A stretch of 64,000 nt of DNA from NCBI GenBank assembly GCA_022575985.1, contig JAKSXM010000272.1, positions 28,909,501 through 28,973,500 on the forward strand, in the 5' to 3' direction. The position numbers and the translations under genes are program-made. The stretch is from Anagrus nilaparvatae (taxonomy: Eukaryota > Arthropoda > Insecta > Hymenoptera > Mymaridae). A model generated the notes under the pieces. It was not told where the DNA came from and made no database searches. It saw nothing but the letters and a program-made list of their open reading frames with translations. Below are positions 47,490-58,615 of this stretch, piece after piece. Each line of letters begins with the position of its first letter. The first letter of the stretch is position 1.

Positions 47490-50171
47490 TACGATTTTTC
47501 TGCATCAGTCGCGAGAAAACGCGTCTTTTCCGGACGCGCAGCGGCCGGGAAATACGTGCTTTCTGGCCGCTGACCAGAAAAAACTTTTAACGTTAAGATT
47601 AGTGGTTTTCTCCTTCAGGAATCATTAGTTCATTGTTTTTTAAAACAGAATTTGAACGTAATTTAAATAAAATACTTAACCAAAACCATTCCTTTGACAA
47701 GTATTCTCCGATTTAGCTCGATTGGGACTTTTTGAAACACTACTAAAAAATTGTCTCTAGTAGTTTGATAAATACGACAAATATTCCTTGCGTTAAAAGT
47801 ATATGGGAATTTGAATAAATATTTGTTCGGTTTCTTTAAATATTTTTTTTTTCTAGGCTTCGCCTCAGTTGCTAATTAACGTGCGTTCTGGGACATTCTT
47901 TCTTTTGCTCCCTTGGTTAAAAATGTACTATTTTAAAATCTAAGTTGGTCAAGTTTTTTGTATTCGTACTCGAAACAACTAAAAAATCCGTTATCTAATG
48001 TTTAATGTTCCGTTTGTTTGAATTTTAGTTTTAAGGTTATGTCAATGTAATACTGAACTACATTTTAATAAAACTTACGCATCATTGACATGATAATTTA
48101 TAATATTCAAAACCAATAACAGTAACGTCTAAATTAAAATATTCAGAACAGCGTTAAAAATATAATATAGAAAATCAAAAACCATTAGAATAATAAAAAT
48201 TTTAAATTTTCCACTCGGATAAACAATTATTTTTTAAAAACCAGATTACAAATTATAATGCGGTAAATGATCAAATAAATGTTTCTATATCAGAATAAAT
48301 TATACTTAATTGAATTTTCTTGTTTTTGTTTTTATTAAAGCATCCCTTTATTTTTATATTTTTTTAAAAAAAAGATAATACTTTCATATATACACGCAAT
48401 TATCTTATATACGCTTCTTTATATAAAAAAGTAACTTGTTGCACAATTTTTTCAAGGTCTTTTAAATAAATATAATTTTAAAATAAAAAAAAAAATTTAT
48501 ATAGAAAAAAAAAAAACTTTCAACAACTTTTTCCGGATTATATGTTTGTTATATATATTGAGAACTCAAAGTCACGAAAGCATGAAATCTGATGTATATA
48601 TACATAATAATAATAACAATTTATGTATATGATATCGAAAGTTATTTGTCGTCATTGTTGTTTTCTATTTTTCTTATAAATATGTTAAAATTTAATTGAT
48701 GATAATTTTTTTTTACTGTTTTTACTCAGAATTAAGTAAAATTTTTTAATTATCAATATTATCACCTCTCGTTAAATAGTAAATAGACGAATAAATAGAC
48801 GATTATAATAAAAAAATAAATAATAAATAGACGATTATACTAGTGTTTTTTAGCAAAATAAGGATTTCCGGTATATATAAAATTTCAAATTATAAATAAG
48901 TTGTAATATTTTGTTAAAAAAATTGATCATTTACAATGTCGCGTGCTGCGCATCAATTTTAAAAGTATGAAATTCACCATTGTAGAAATTCAAGACATCC
49001 CACAATATACCTTGACATGAAAAATCATTCGGCATTAAAAAAAAAACAATTCTATTCAAGACCATGAAAATTTTTTATTTTTTATTGTGTATCTTCAATA
49101 AATGACGTTTTAAAAAATACAAATTTTTTTTTTTTTTTAATTTTATAAGATTTTATTAAATACTAGAATAATTTATAGAAAAATTAGTTAAAGTGCTGCC
49201 AATGTCGATGAAAGCCATTTTCCTTTCATGGTAATTTTTTTTTAGTCTTGAGAAGTATGTAGTTGCATTAAGTAACTTGGGTAAAGTCGAACGACTTTCA
49301 TTTTTAATATTATAATTCTAATCAAGTATGTAATTACTTTATTTTATTTTTTTTTTTTACTTTGTTATCTAACTTGAGTAATAAATAAATTTTATTATTA
49401 TAAAAATTATAACTTTGAATATAATTTAGATATGAGTTTAAGTAGTAACAGATGTCTGACTGTATCTACTTATTCTGGCTTTATCTACTTAAAACGAGAG
49501 AATACGAAATGTCATGCTTTAAATTATTGAAAATCAATATTTTTATATACACTGTGAGATTTCTGCTCTTAAATTTTCAATTATTTACTTAAAATTTAAG
49601 TAATTCAAGCACAAAAACCTGACAGTGTACCTGTATAGAATACTAAATGGAAAAATTGGATATTGTAACTCAATAATTAGAATAGTTCAGTCTAATTTAT
49701 TCGTAGACAAGAGATTTTTTATGAATATCAGAGTCGAAAAAATAGCAGAAAATTGATTATAAAATAATTAAATTCTAGAAGCTTACATGCCTATAGCCAC
49801 AAAATTACATTTAATTTGAAAGGTCTAATTTTTTAAAGACATTTTTCATTTAGACCTAACTTTAGTAGTTTGAAAAATTAAAACTAAATTACACAGTAAA
49901 TTGACTAACAAAATACCCTGAATATTCAAAGTAAGTTACACAATCAGATTAAAAATAATATTTATTAAGCTTGTATGAAAAAGTAAACACTTCTTCAAAC
50001 GTAATTCAATACGCACTTTGGATTTGATATAAAATTTCAGTGTAATAAATTTATTACACATGTCGTATTAAATATAATTTTTTAACAAATTCAAGCAAAT
50101 TATTTTTAGTACCTTTTTTCTCAGCATTCATGCTGAAAATTTTATTTGTCTTTGCTTGAGTAATCTTTTTT

Positions 50172-50200
50172 TGGGGGTGGGGGGATATGATCGTGGGGGG
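50172..50200 (+). other. G-rich block with quadruplex potential
   Basis: Runs of 5, 6 and 6 G (GGGGGTGGGGGG, then a spacer, then TGGGGGG) inside an AT-rich region; GGGGGATAT.GATCG occurs twice in tandem. The first six-G run could be split to give four G-tracts. Confidence 0.5.
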
Positions 50201-51467
50201 ATATTGATCGTTCATTAATTACAGAGAAAATCTTTTAAGAATTCTCTTTTTCATATTTTTTGTTTGGCTGTTACAGAAAAAAAAACTAAAACTAAACCTT
50301 CTAAAAACTTGTTCATTATTTGAGCAATAGGGCAAAATATTATGCAAAATTGCCCCATAAATTTGCACCCAACCTTAGAATACCAATAAACCTATAAATT
50401 AAAACTCAATAAAGTCAAAAAAATAAAACCACAGCAGCCATAAAAGTTATAAATATCTCCCCTGGAAAATATAGAATGTAAGTTATAAATAATTTTTAAT
50501 AACTTATTTATATGATATCCTTGTAAATATTTAATATCATATTTCATTATTTAACCTTCAATAAAAAAAAATTTCAAAAGATCACTTATTTCGATTACTA
50601 TAGGTATGTGTGTACAACCTTCTTTTAATAGCAGGTACTAAAAATTCATAAAAAACGTCACTTTCTACTCTTGTAAAAAAAATTTTTTTGTTTTTTAAGA
50701 AGGAAAAATAAAATATGACCCGCGATATGGTAATAAAATTTTTGATTATTGATAATAATTAGATATTTATAGGTTATGTTTAGGCGTTTTTACTTTCTAT
50801 ATAAACGAATGTAATAAAGAAAAATAGATATCGTGTGAAAATTAATTTACAACGCTTAATACAATGTATTTTGTAAAATAGGTGTATTAAATGACAGTCT
50901 AGTTTGTATTCATTATAATAACTTTTTTTATTTTCTATTATTTTTCTTAACTGCAAATATGTCGTAAGAATTATTACCTTCTTTTTTTTTATTTCACCTG
51001 TTCTATAGACAATTGTTATATTTCTATTGTTTTGTTATTTATCTATATGGTCATTTATTTTGAAAGTGGAAGTCCTTTGGTTGTTTAATAAGCACATTTT
51101 TGAGGTGTTAGAAAATGCTTAACTTTGCTATAAATTTACTAAATTTAACAAAATTTGTAAAAATTTTACTGATTGGTTGCGAAATCACTATTCTGTAGTA
51201 TTATTTTATGTATTTTTCTTAGTTCAATGTTGTAAGTTGCTCCTGTATAAAGAAAATTTTCAATGAAAATCGTTAATTTATTTGAAATTCTAAATTGCAA
51301 ATTGACACTTTTTTTTAAATTCTTTAAAAAATATGAATTTTTTTTAATTTATAGTAAATTTACGATTTTTATTGAATATTTATTTAGTAGTTACATATAA
51401 ACTATTTTTCTTGTAAATTATTACTTTTACTATTCAAGAGTAATCAGTAGGGAATTTGAATTTGAAT

Positions 51468-51733
51468 TTTTTTAGCACAATTTTTTTAGAATTTTAGTTT
51501 TAACTAAACATATTAACAAAAAATTTTTTTAGGAAAAATAATTAAAAAAATAAAATAATTTTAAAACACCTTTATTCAATTTTTTTAGCACAATTTTTTT
51601 AGAATTTTAGTTTTAACTAAACATATTAAAAATTTTTTTAGGAAAAATAATTAAAAAAATAAAATAATTTTAAAACACTTTTATTCAATTTTTTTAGCAC
51701 AATTTTTTTAGAATTTTTGTTTTAACTTAACTA
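51468..51733. repeat. Tandem repeat, period about 109-113 bp, 2.4 copies
   Basis: The block TTTAGCACAATTTTTTTAGA starts at about 51471, 51584 and 51693, followed in the first two copies by ATTTTAGTTTTAACTAAACA and the TAGGAAAAATAATTAAAAAA stretch. Copies are nearly identical, so the array is young. Confidence 0.9.
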
Positions 51734-53508
51734 ATCAAAAATCCAGTGAAAAAAGCCTGTTTTAGAAATAAACTCTCATATACCAAATATAAACAGAGCT
51801 TTATATAGTGTGTAAAAAGTATTTATAAATTATTAATTATAAAATAAATACATGATACAGTATCTATCTATAATATTAATATAGGTCGTTTTAGGTCATA
51901 ACTATGTGTAAGAACCATATTATTCATTGAATTTATTATTAAAAAACAAAAAAAATTATATACCAACGATAATAATAATTTATAAATTATTTCATAATAG
52001 AAAATTTATATTGAAATTATGAGTTAATAATATACCTATTAAATTATTCTTAACAATAATCTATAGGCGTTTTTTTGTTTCTGCCTTGCTTAATGCAAAT
52101 TTTATCTCAATTTTATTATTTATCGTAACAACTTTTTGGATAGTTTTATTTTAAATTTAACATAATTTACTTACATAATCGATACCTTTGAGTCATCAAA
52201 ATATCAATTCAGATATAAATCATTTTAAAAATAAGTTTTACGAAAATTTATTAACAAATAGAAGCACATTCAAATTTTTTTTTTTAAAGAGATTTATTCA
52301 TATTGATACGAAGCACACAATTAATAAATAAATTATATTTCATAAAATGAATGCACTATTCAAATAAATTATGCATCTTATGTAATATTCTCGAATATAC
52401 AAATTTCTTATGCATTCACAGAAAGTACATAATGTAATATGAAAGTCATTCACCAAATAAGTGGGCCAACTTATAAAAACGCAGTAGCTTCGTTTAATAT
52501 ACAAAAAAAAATAATAACATTAATGTCTGACATATTTTTTTTTGTAATTAAAAAATTATACACCATGAAATAAGTTAATGTATAGAACCGTTGAAATTGT
52601 GTTACATGAAATGTCACACGTATTTAACTTTTTAATAATCATGTAAGTGATGTTTTTAAATTTACTAATTGTTCTAATTTTTTTTCACTAATAGTTATTT
52701 GTTTACGCTGTTAGAAATTTTGGTTATGATTTTGAGGGTATAGGATACTTTTTTCTAAATTCAAGACCTTAAAGGTCATAGAAATAATAAAACCATATTA
52801 GAATAAAAAATTTTTTTATTTGAATTTTAAGTATGGTTAACAATATAAATGAATAAATTACAAGAGGTAACTGGATTTGATAATTGTAATTTTACAGAAA
52901 TTTAATTAATGCTTAAAATTTTTTTAGATTATTTTTCAAAAAGAAGTTTGGATTATTCATTTCTTGTCTAATTAACTCACAAAAACTAGGTACCTTTTTT
53001 ATAAACGATTTGAAAATTACGATTCTTGAAATAATAAGGTTTCATAAAATTTGTTTTGTAATTATTAAGGATTCAAATAACTAGCATTCTCTCATTTTGG
53101 CAAAAGAAAGAAAATAAATTTGAGTTAAAGACAGAGTGAGACGAAACTCAAACTGTTACCCAAATTTTGATTTAAAAATTAGCATTTCTTAAACATATTT
53201 CTTTGAAAAATTATTGCGGTTTGTAAGATATTTGCATTATCTTACAAATCGCTTGAAATAAAAAAATATGTAAAAAATTTTTTTTTCATTAAAAATGAGA
53301 AAAAATAATTCTTACTTCCATTTAAAAATTAGTTATTTTCAGAAAAAAGTACTCAATGAATGAAGATAGTAAGACATAACAATGATGAGACAACGAGAGG
53401 CGTTACTTTTCAGATTGCCTATTGTTTTAAAATATCAACCTCTGCTGTTTTTCTATCGATTAAAGTGTACTTAAAACTCCCATCAGCTCTAGCCTCCTCT
53501 TGTAAAAT

Positions 53509-54480
53509 TTACAACTTTGAATCAAATACAATGACATTATTAACATTAAATATTAATTTAAATAGTATAACTAACAAGACGCATATGCTTACTATAAATA
53601 AAATAATCAATATTTTCATAAAACATAAAATTTTTAATAAAAGCTTTTCAACACTTTCGTAATAAGGTTTAAAATTATCATAATTATTGTCATTATAACT
53701 ATCTTCGTTATACTGATCATCATAATCATTATAATCTTCTCTATCGTAATCTTTGCTACCTGAATGAGAATCGCCCCAATCATCCCAATTTTCACTTTCA
53801 TTTTCATTATTTACAGCAATTTTGTTATTATTTAGACGTAAATCTTCTGATATTAACGTGAAAAAAAATGCGTAAAAAAATATAATCAATTCTTGAATTT
53901 CATCATATTGTGATATGATATTCTGTTCGTTAACGTAATAAAAATCTGAATAATATTCTCTTAGGTGTTCATGCCAAGTTTCATGGTTCCTGTCTGGATA
54001 AAGATCGTATTTAAATTCGTATTTTCTCCTTTGGAAGCTTTCAACTAAAGCTGTTATTTGTATTATTTCGAATATTTTCAATAATTCGTTTCTTTCTTCA
54101 TCAGTTAACGTGGGTTTATTCAAATATTTTCTTAAAATTGGCTTGTAGTAAAAGGAAATATTGTTAATCATATGATATTTAGAGCATTCTAACTTTCTTA
54201 AATTTTGATGATATTCACAATAATAATAGGTAGTTTTCAATGTAAATTCGTTACATCTTCTATTGTAAATAAATGCTTTGCATGTGTTATTTCTAAGTAC
54301 GTTTGGATAATAAAAATAACAAAAGAATGTGTAATACAAATACTTTAAAAATAGTAAAAATTTATAAAAATCATTAACAATTAATAAATAAAACGTTCTT
54401 ATAAAATTTATTTTTTTATCTATAGCAAATAATATTTTTAAGAACATGTCAAAGTAGTGTTTGATAGTGAATAAACACAA
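53509..54480 (-). CDS. Orphan 323-aa membrane protein with Cys/His motif
   Basis: By far the longest open frame outside the transposon, uninterrupted, minus strand. Met1 or Met12 may be the start. Hydrophobic segments lie at about 25-57, 197-211 and 280-312; the last is the clearest transmembrane helix. Between the first two, C67-x8-C76-x11-C88-x2-H91 (ending YYYCEYH) resembles short CxxxxxxxC…YCxxH metal-binding motifs. Residues 228-270 are an Asp/Asn/Tyr-rich, low-complexity acidic stretch. No signal peptidase site or known domain is recognised and no introns are needed. The 450 bp upstream are unusually GC-rich. A gene seems likely from its length; its function is unknown, and lateral or viral origin is conceivable but unsupported. 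Confidence 0.6.
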   Translation of the reverse strand: MCLFTIKHYFDMFLKILFAIDKKINFIRTFYLLIVNDFYKFLLFLKYLYYTFFCYFYYPNVLRNNTCKAFIYNRRCNEFTLKTTYYYCEYHQNLRKLECSKYHMINNISFYYKPILRKYLNKPTLTDEERNELLKIFEIIQITALVESFQRRKYEFKYDLYPDRNHETWHEHLREYYSDFYYVNEQNIISQYDEIQELIIFFYAFFFTLISEDLRLNNNKIAVNNENESENWDDWGDSHSGSKDYDREDYNDYDDQYNEDSYNDNNYDNFKPYYESVEKLLLKILCFMKILIILFIVSICVLLVILFKLIFNVNNVIVFDSKL

Positions 54481-54930
54481 AAAACGAGGATATTCTTATT
54501 CGGGTTTAGCCTGTTGGCCAAACTCATTTACTGGTGACATAATTTCGAAAATAACTAAGTCCTTTTATTATTCAAATGCTGGTTTATTGACTTATAATAA
54601 TATTGGCCGTGCTTAGATCTCTTAATTAACGGTCTGTTGATTGTTTATAATTTCTAGTGTCAGTCAGATCTGTCTTTCAGGAGCTTTCGTGAGAGCTTTT
54701 AAAGGGTTTGTGCTTGGGGAATTGAGGAGAGGACAATTGCGCGTAATTGGATTAACGCGGAAAATTTAGTGTCCTTAGTAACAGATTCTCCAATCATTGG
54801 TAATTAGTCTGTCAAGCGTATGATGGGGATGGCTTTATTCCCACCTCAAGTACTTCGTGTGAGGTCTTATTATGCACTTTCTTGCACGTGCGGTTTCTCG
54901 GAATGATGGTGCTGATGAAGCATTTTTAAT
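54481..54930. other. GC-rich island upstream of the orphan membrane-protein gene
   Basis: About 450 bp of clearly higher GC than anything nearby, free of long A/T runs. On the minus strand a 14-codon frame, MSPVNEFGQQAKPE, ends about 60 bp before the 323-aa frame begins. On the plus strand a frame around GAFVRAFKGFVLGELRRGQL is open for about 30 codons. Neither is a recognised protein. Could be the promoter and leader of the minus-strand gene, or a captured foreign fragment. Confidence 0.35.
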
Positions 54931-56164
54931 TATAATATCATATTATTTTATTACTGATAATTCTGTCTAGACATAATTCCCGGTAATTTATATTTATTAA
55001 ATTTGTACCTTACAAATTCTGAAATGAAAATAAAAAAATTATGATAAATAGAATTCTGAGTATTAAAAATATAGCCTAGACTAAAAATTTAGTAAGTAAT
55101 TAAAGAAAATAATATCTTACCTTGTAATATTAAAAAAAACCAAATTAAGGTTTTTTGAAATTTAAAGAAATGATATTTCTATTTATATTTTCACTTCTGT
55201 AAAGTTTAAAGTTTGAAATGAAAATAACAAAAATTTTTACCCTATTTTATAATTTTAATTTATTTTAATTAAATTTTCTTTAATTATGCATCAACTTAAT
55301 AAAATAGTAAATATTTATAATTCTTATTATATAAAATTGAATTATTCAAATTTTAAATATGCAGTCGAATAATTAAATAAAAATTATAATCAAAGTCAAA
55401 ATATTTTTTATTTTAATAAAATTTTCTAAAATAGGTCAATAGGTACGTTTTATGAATTCTTTCAAAATGAAAATATCTGTTTACTGTATATGGTCAAATC
55501 ATTAAAAGAAAATTAATTTAATACAATAATTTTAGGAGATGTATATAATGTGTAGATTAGCTGCCTCCAGCCCACTTCGCTTGCCCTAGAAGAGCTTTGC
55601 TCCCCCCCCCCACCGGGGACCACTCCCTTATTCTTGGATTAGCCCAGATAATAGCTGTTTACCTTGCATCATTTTTTATCTGCAGAATTTCTATATGTGC
55701 ATAAAATTTTCTATATCCAAACTTAACTGAAGAAAATATAACAAAATTGTGCCTAAAATATAAAAAATTATCGCTTTCGGTTTTAAAGAATTACCGCTAT
55801 ATTTTACTTCGAATGGTTAGGTACGAAGTATATTTGATAGAAGGGTAACATATCAAATTTTCAATGAGGCAAGATTCCTGGAAAAATCCTATTTTTTAAA
55901 TACTTCAATTTTGAATCTTTTTGATCTTATAAGTACCATTAGTGAGATAAAAAAATTAAACTGTGCATAAAACTGTTTGATTTTTTAAGATTTTGAATAC
56001 TTTTGTATCTTTTTTGAACCCAGATATATAAATTTTCGAAAATTGAACAAATTTTTGGTATTTTATGTCCTTAGGAGGATAGGTATGGGCATTATGAAAT
56101 GTTATCATTAGCAGTCCGTTTAGACAATATTAAAATTTTTCAAGAAAATAATTAAAAGGCGTGA

Positions 56165-56200
56165 TAAAGGCCTCGATAAAGGCCTCGATAAAGGCTTCGG
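56165..56200. repeat. 12-bp tandem repeat, three copies
   Basis: GATAAAGGCCTC repeated three times, the last with TTC instead of CTC. Confidence 0.9.
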
Positions 56201-57118
56201 TTTGCTTACAAGTTATGAATTGACAATTTTAACCTTTAAGTATTGGGATGTTGGAAAACTTTTGGAATACAATATAAATTTGCGAAAATGTCAGTAAATT
56301 ATATATGTCGTTATTTTGTAAATTAATTTCTTAAGTAAGTTTATGTTAAAAAGTAGCTCTATGCAAAATTCGCAGATGGTGCATTTTTCATCAGTTTGTC
56401 AGATAAATGTGCTCTATACAACTCTGTTAAGAAATTTCAAATAAAGCATATATTAATATATTATAAAATTTTCTATACATAAATGAATCTCTGTATCAAC
56501 ATGAAGTGTAAAAAAGGACCTTCGGACACGCAATATTTACACGAGGAAATGAAAGCCAGTTTTGGTTTATATATCTAGTTAAGAAATAATAAAAATGGTT
56601 TTGACGTATAGAAATTTTTTTCATTTTGAAGGCTATCAAGTCTACACTATACACGTAGTCACGTAATAAATATATACTATTATACGTATGTACCTTTATA
56701 GATTATTCCGAAGGCGTAAATTTAAAGCTTTTTTTATGAAAATTGCATGCATAATATTTAGAAGTGTGGTAGACGTTATGATGCAGTAAAATACTCGGTA
56801 AAATAAAAAGACGATCAACCGATATATTAAAAGTCGTACATATTTATTCTATTTTATCAGATTTATTATTAAATTATGCAATAAGCTTGTTTGAGAAGTG
56901 GTTTAGATGTTTCCTTTTTTAAATTATATGCCTTCCTTTTGTATCTTAATTAAAAGAAGAAAATATATATACTTGTATTTTATTTAATTTTAATTTTTTT
57001 AAATAATAGGAAACTAAGAATTATTAGTATAAATGGTTTATTGATTGGTAATTAAACGAAAAGATATTGCCTCAAAAATTAGATAATTATAATATAATAT
57101 CGTAGTATTTGGATAAAT

Positions 57119-57158
57119 TTTTTCTCGTAAACGAAATGATTTCACAAGCTTATATAAA
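57119..57158 (+). promoter_or_regulatory. Bipartite promoter-like module L
   Basis: TTTTTCTCGTAAACGAAATG, 12 bp, TATATAAA. A TCAGT initiator-like pentamer lies 9 bp after the TATA box, and the large foldback begins 60 bp downstream. Confidence 0.6.
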
Positions 57159-57217
57159 GAGATAGTCAGTATTTTTCAACCGAAAGATTATTTTTTAACA
57201 AATTATAACTTAATTAT

Positions 57218-58615
57218 GGGTAGATTTAAATGAAGTGAGTGTGACTTACATGGTCGGGTCTTCAAAACTGCCCCAAAGTGTTTTTTTCTGAAAGTACTAC
57301 CAAAAATAAGTAACCAGCCCAATTTTTAGCCTCCCAGAGCGAAATCTCGATTTTTGGTAGCCATTTTAGTGTTTTTGACTGTCGTAAAAAAAGTAAGAAA
57401 AATGAGTCATAATTTTTTTTATTATTTCTGTAAAAAACTCACATTAGCATGAAAAATTTTTTCTTTTTAAGTCCGGATAGGAAATTTCCCTGGCTATCCG
57501 ATTCCGGGGTCAAAAATTTTTTTTGAGTAGCGCATGCGCGTAGAATCGCTAAGATAGGATGTTTTTTTTCAAAAGTCGATTTCTCAAATGCCTATTAGTG
57601 AAAAATCTTGTAACCAGGCTTAAAATTTTCGTTAAACCTTATATTTTTTGGCAAAAAAAAATTTCGATGGGACACTGCTTTTTGGGAGCTCTAGATAAAA
57701 AAATAGCAGCTTTCAAAACCTCATTTTTTACAAATTTCAAATTTACCGCCAAGTCACGTGACCAATCAAAAATCTGACCAAAAATTTGGATTCCGCGGGA
57801 AATTTTACATAAGGATATATCTTTTCATGTTTTTAAGAGCGTTTATGTTAAAGCGGCGAAAAACAGTGAAATAATAAAGAATTTTCTGAATAATTTTGAA
57901 TAATTTGGAATAATTTAAAAAATAAAAAAATTCCTTAATAAATGAGATATTTTAATCTTTCAATTTAAAATTTCGCTGCTTTAACATAAACGCTCTTAAA
58001 AACATGAAAAGATATACACTTATGTAAAATTTCCCGCGGAATCCAAATTTTTGGTCAGATTTTTGATTGGTCACGTGACTTGGCGGGAAATTTGAAATTT
58101 GTAAAAAATGAGGTTTTGAAAGCTGCTATTTTTTTATCTAGAGCTCCCAAAAAGAAGTGTCCCATCGAAATGTTTTTTTTGCCAAAAAATATAAGGTTTA
58201 ACGAAAATTTTAAGCCTGGTTACAAGATTTTTCACTAATAGGCATTTGAGAAATCGGCTTTTGAAAAAAAACAGCCTATCTTAGCGATTCTACGCGCATG
58301 CGCTACTCAAAAAAAATTTTTGACCCCGGAATCGGATAGCCAGGGAAGTTTCCTATCCGGACCTAAAAAGAAAAAATTTTTCATGCTAATGTGAGTTTTT
58401 TACAGCAATAATAAAAAAAATTATGACTCATTTTTCTTACTTTTTTTACGACAGTCAAAAACACTAAAATGGCTGCCAAAAATCGAGATTTCGCTCTGGG
58501 AGGCTAAAAATTGGGCTGGTTACTTATTTTTGGCAGTACTTTCAGAAAAAAATAATTTGGGGAAGTTTTGAAGACCCGACCATGTAAGTCGCACTCACTT
58601 CATTTAAATCTACCC
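57218..58615. mobile_element. 1.4-kb giant foldback transposon
   Basis: Outer ends GGGTAGATTTAAATGAAGTG and the exact inverse CACTTCATTTAAATCTACCC. Arms of about 645 bp (57218-57863, 57972-58615) are almost identical and contain matching features such as GTCACGTGACCAATCAAAAA and TCCGCGGGAAATTTTACATA. The loop is about 105 bp. TTAT borders both sides (left …TTAT/GGG, right CCC/TTAT), a possible 4-bp target duplication. A 4-bp duplication with GGG ends might suggest Sola- or Chapaev-type elements, but no transposase is present. Confidence 0.85.

Larger units (their letters stand above)
45830..53508. other. Non-coding stretch with promoter-like modules and small foldbacks
   Basis: No full gene is seen. 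Contains modules M and K, GC-richer foldback elements (46423-46628, 47369-47489), a G-rich block (50172-50200) and a 110-bp tandem repeat (51468-51733). Immediately right of the CACTA element, TTTTAG/TGCACCAAGAATCTAG opens a short frame (…HQESSKNMLNEIDP, stop at 45900), possibly an exon relic of the unit that the transposon split. GC-richer sequence at 46200-46400 and 47490-47590 has no identifiable gene. Confidence 0.5.

Noticed and set aside
53360..53662. 100-codon plus-strand frame
   Set aside because: Antisense to the end of the 323-aa minus-strand gene, which is far longer and better composed.
6014..57158. Modules as viral (nudivirus or bracovirus) late promoters because of TATATAAG
   Set aside because: The long conserved box and fixed 12-bp spacing are not part of those promoters as I know them, and no viral genes accompany the modules.
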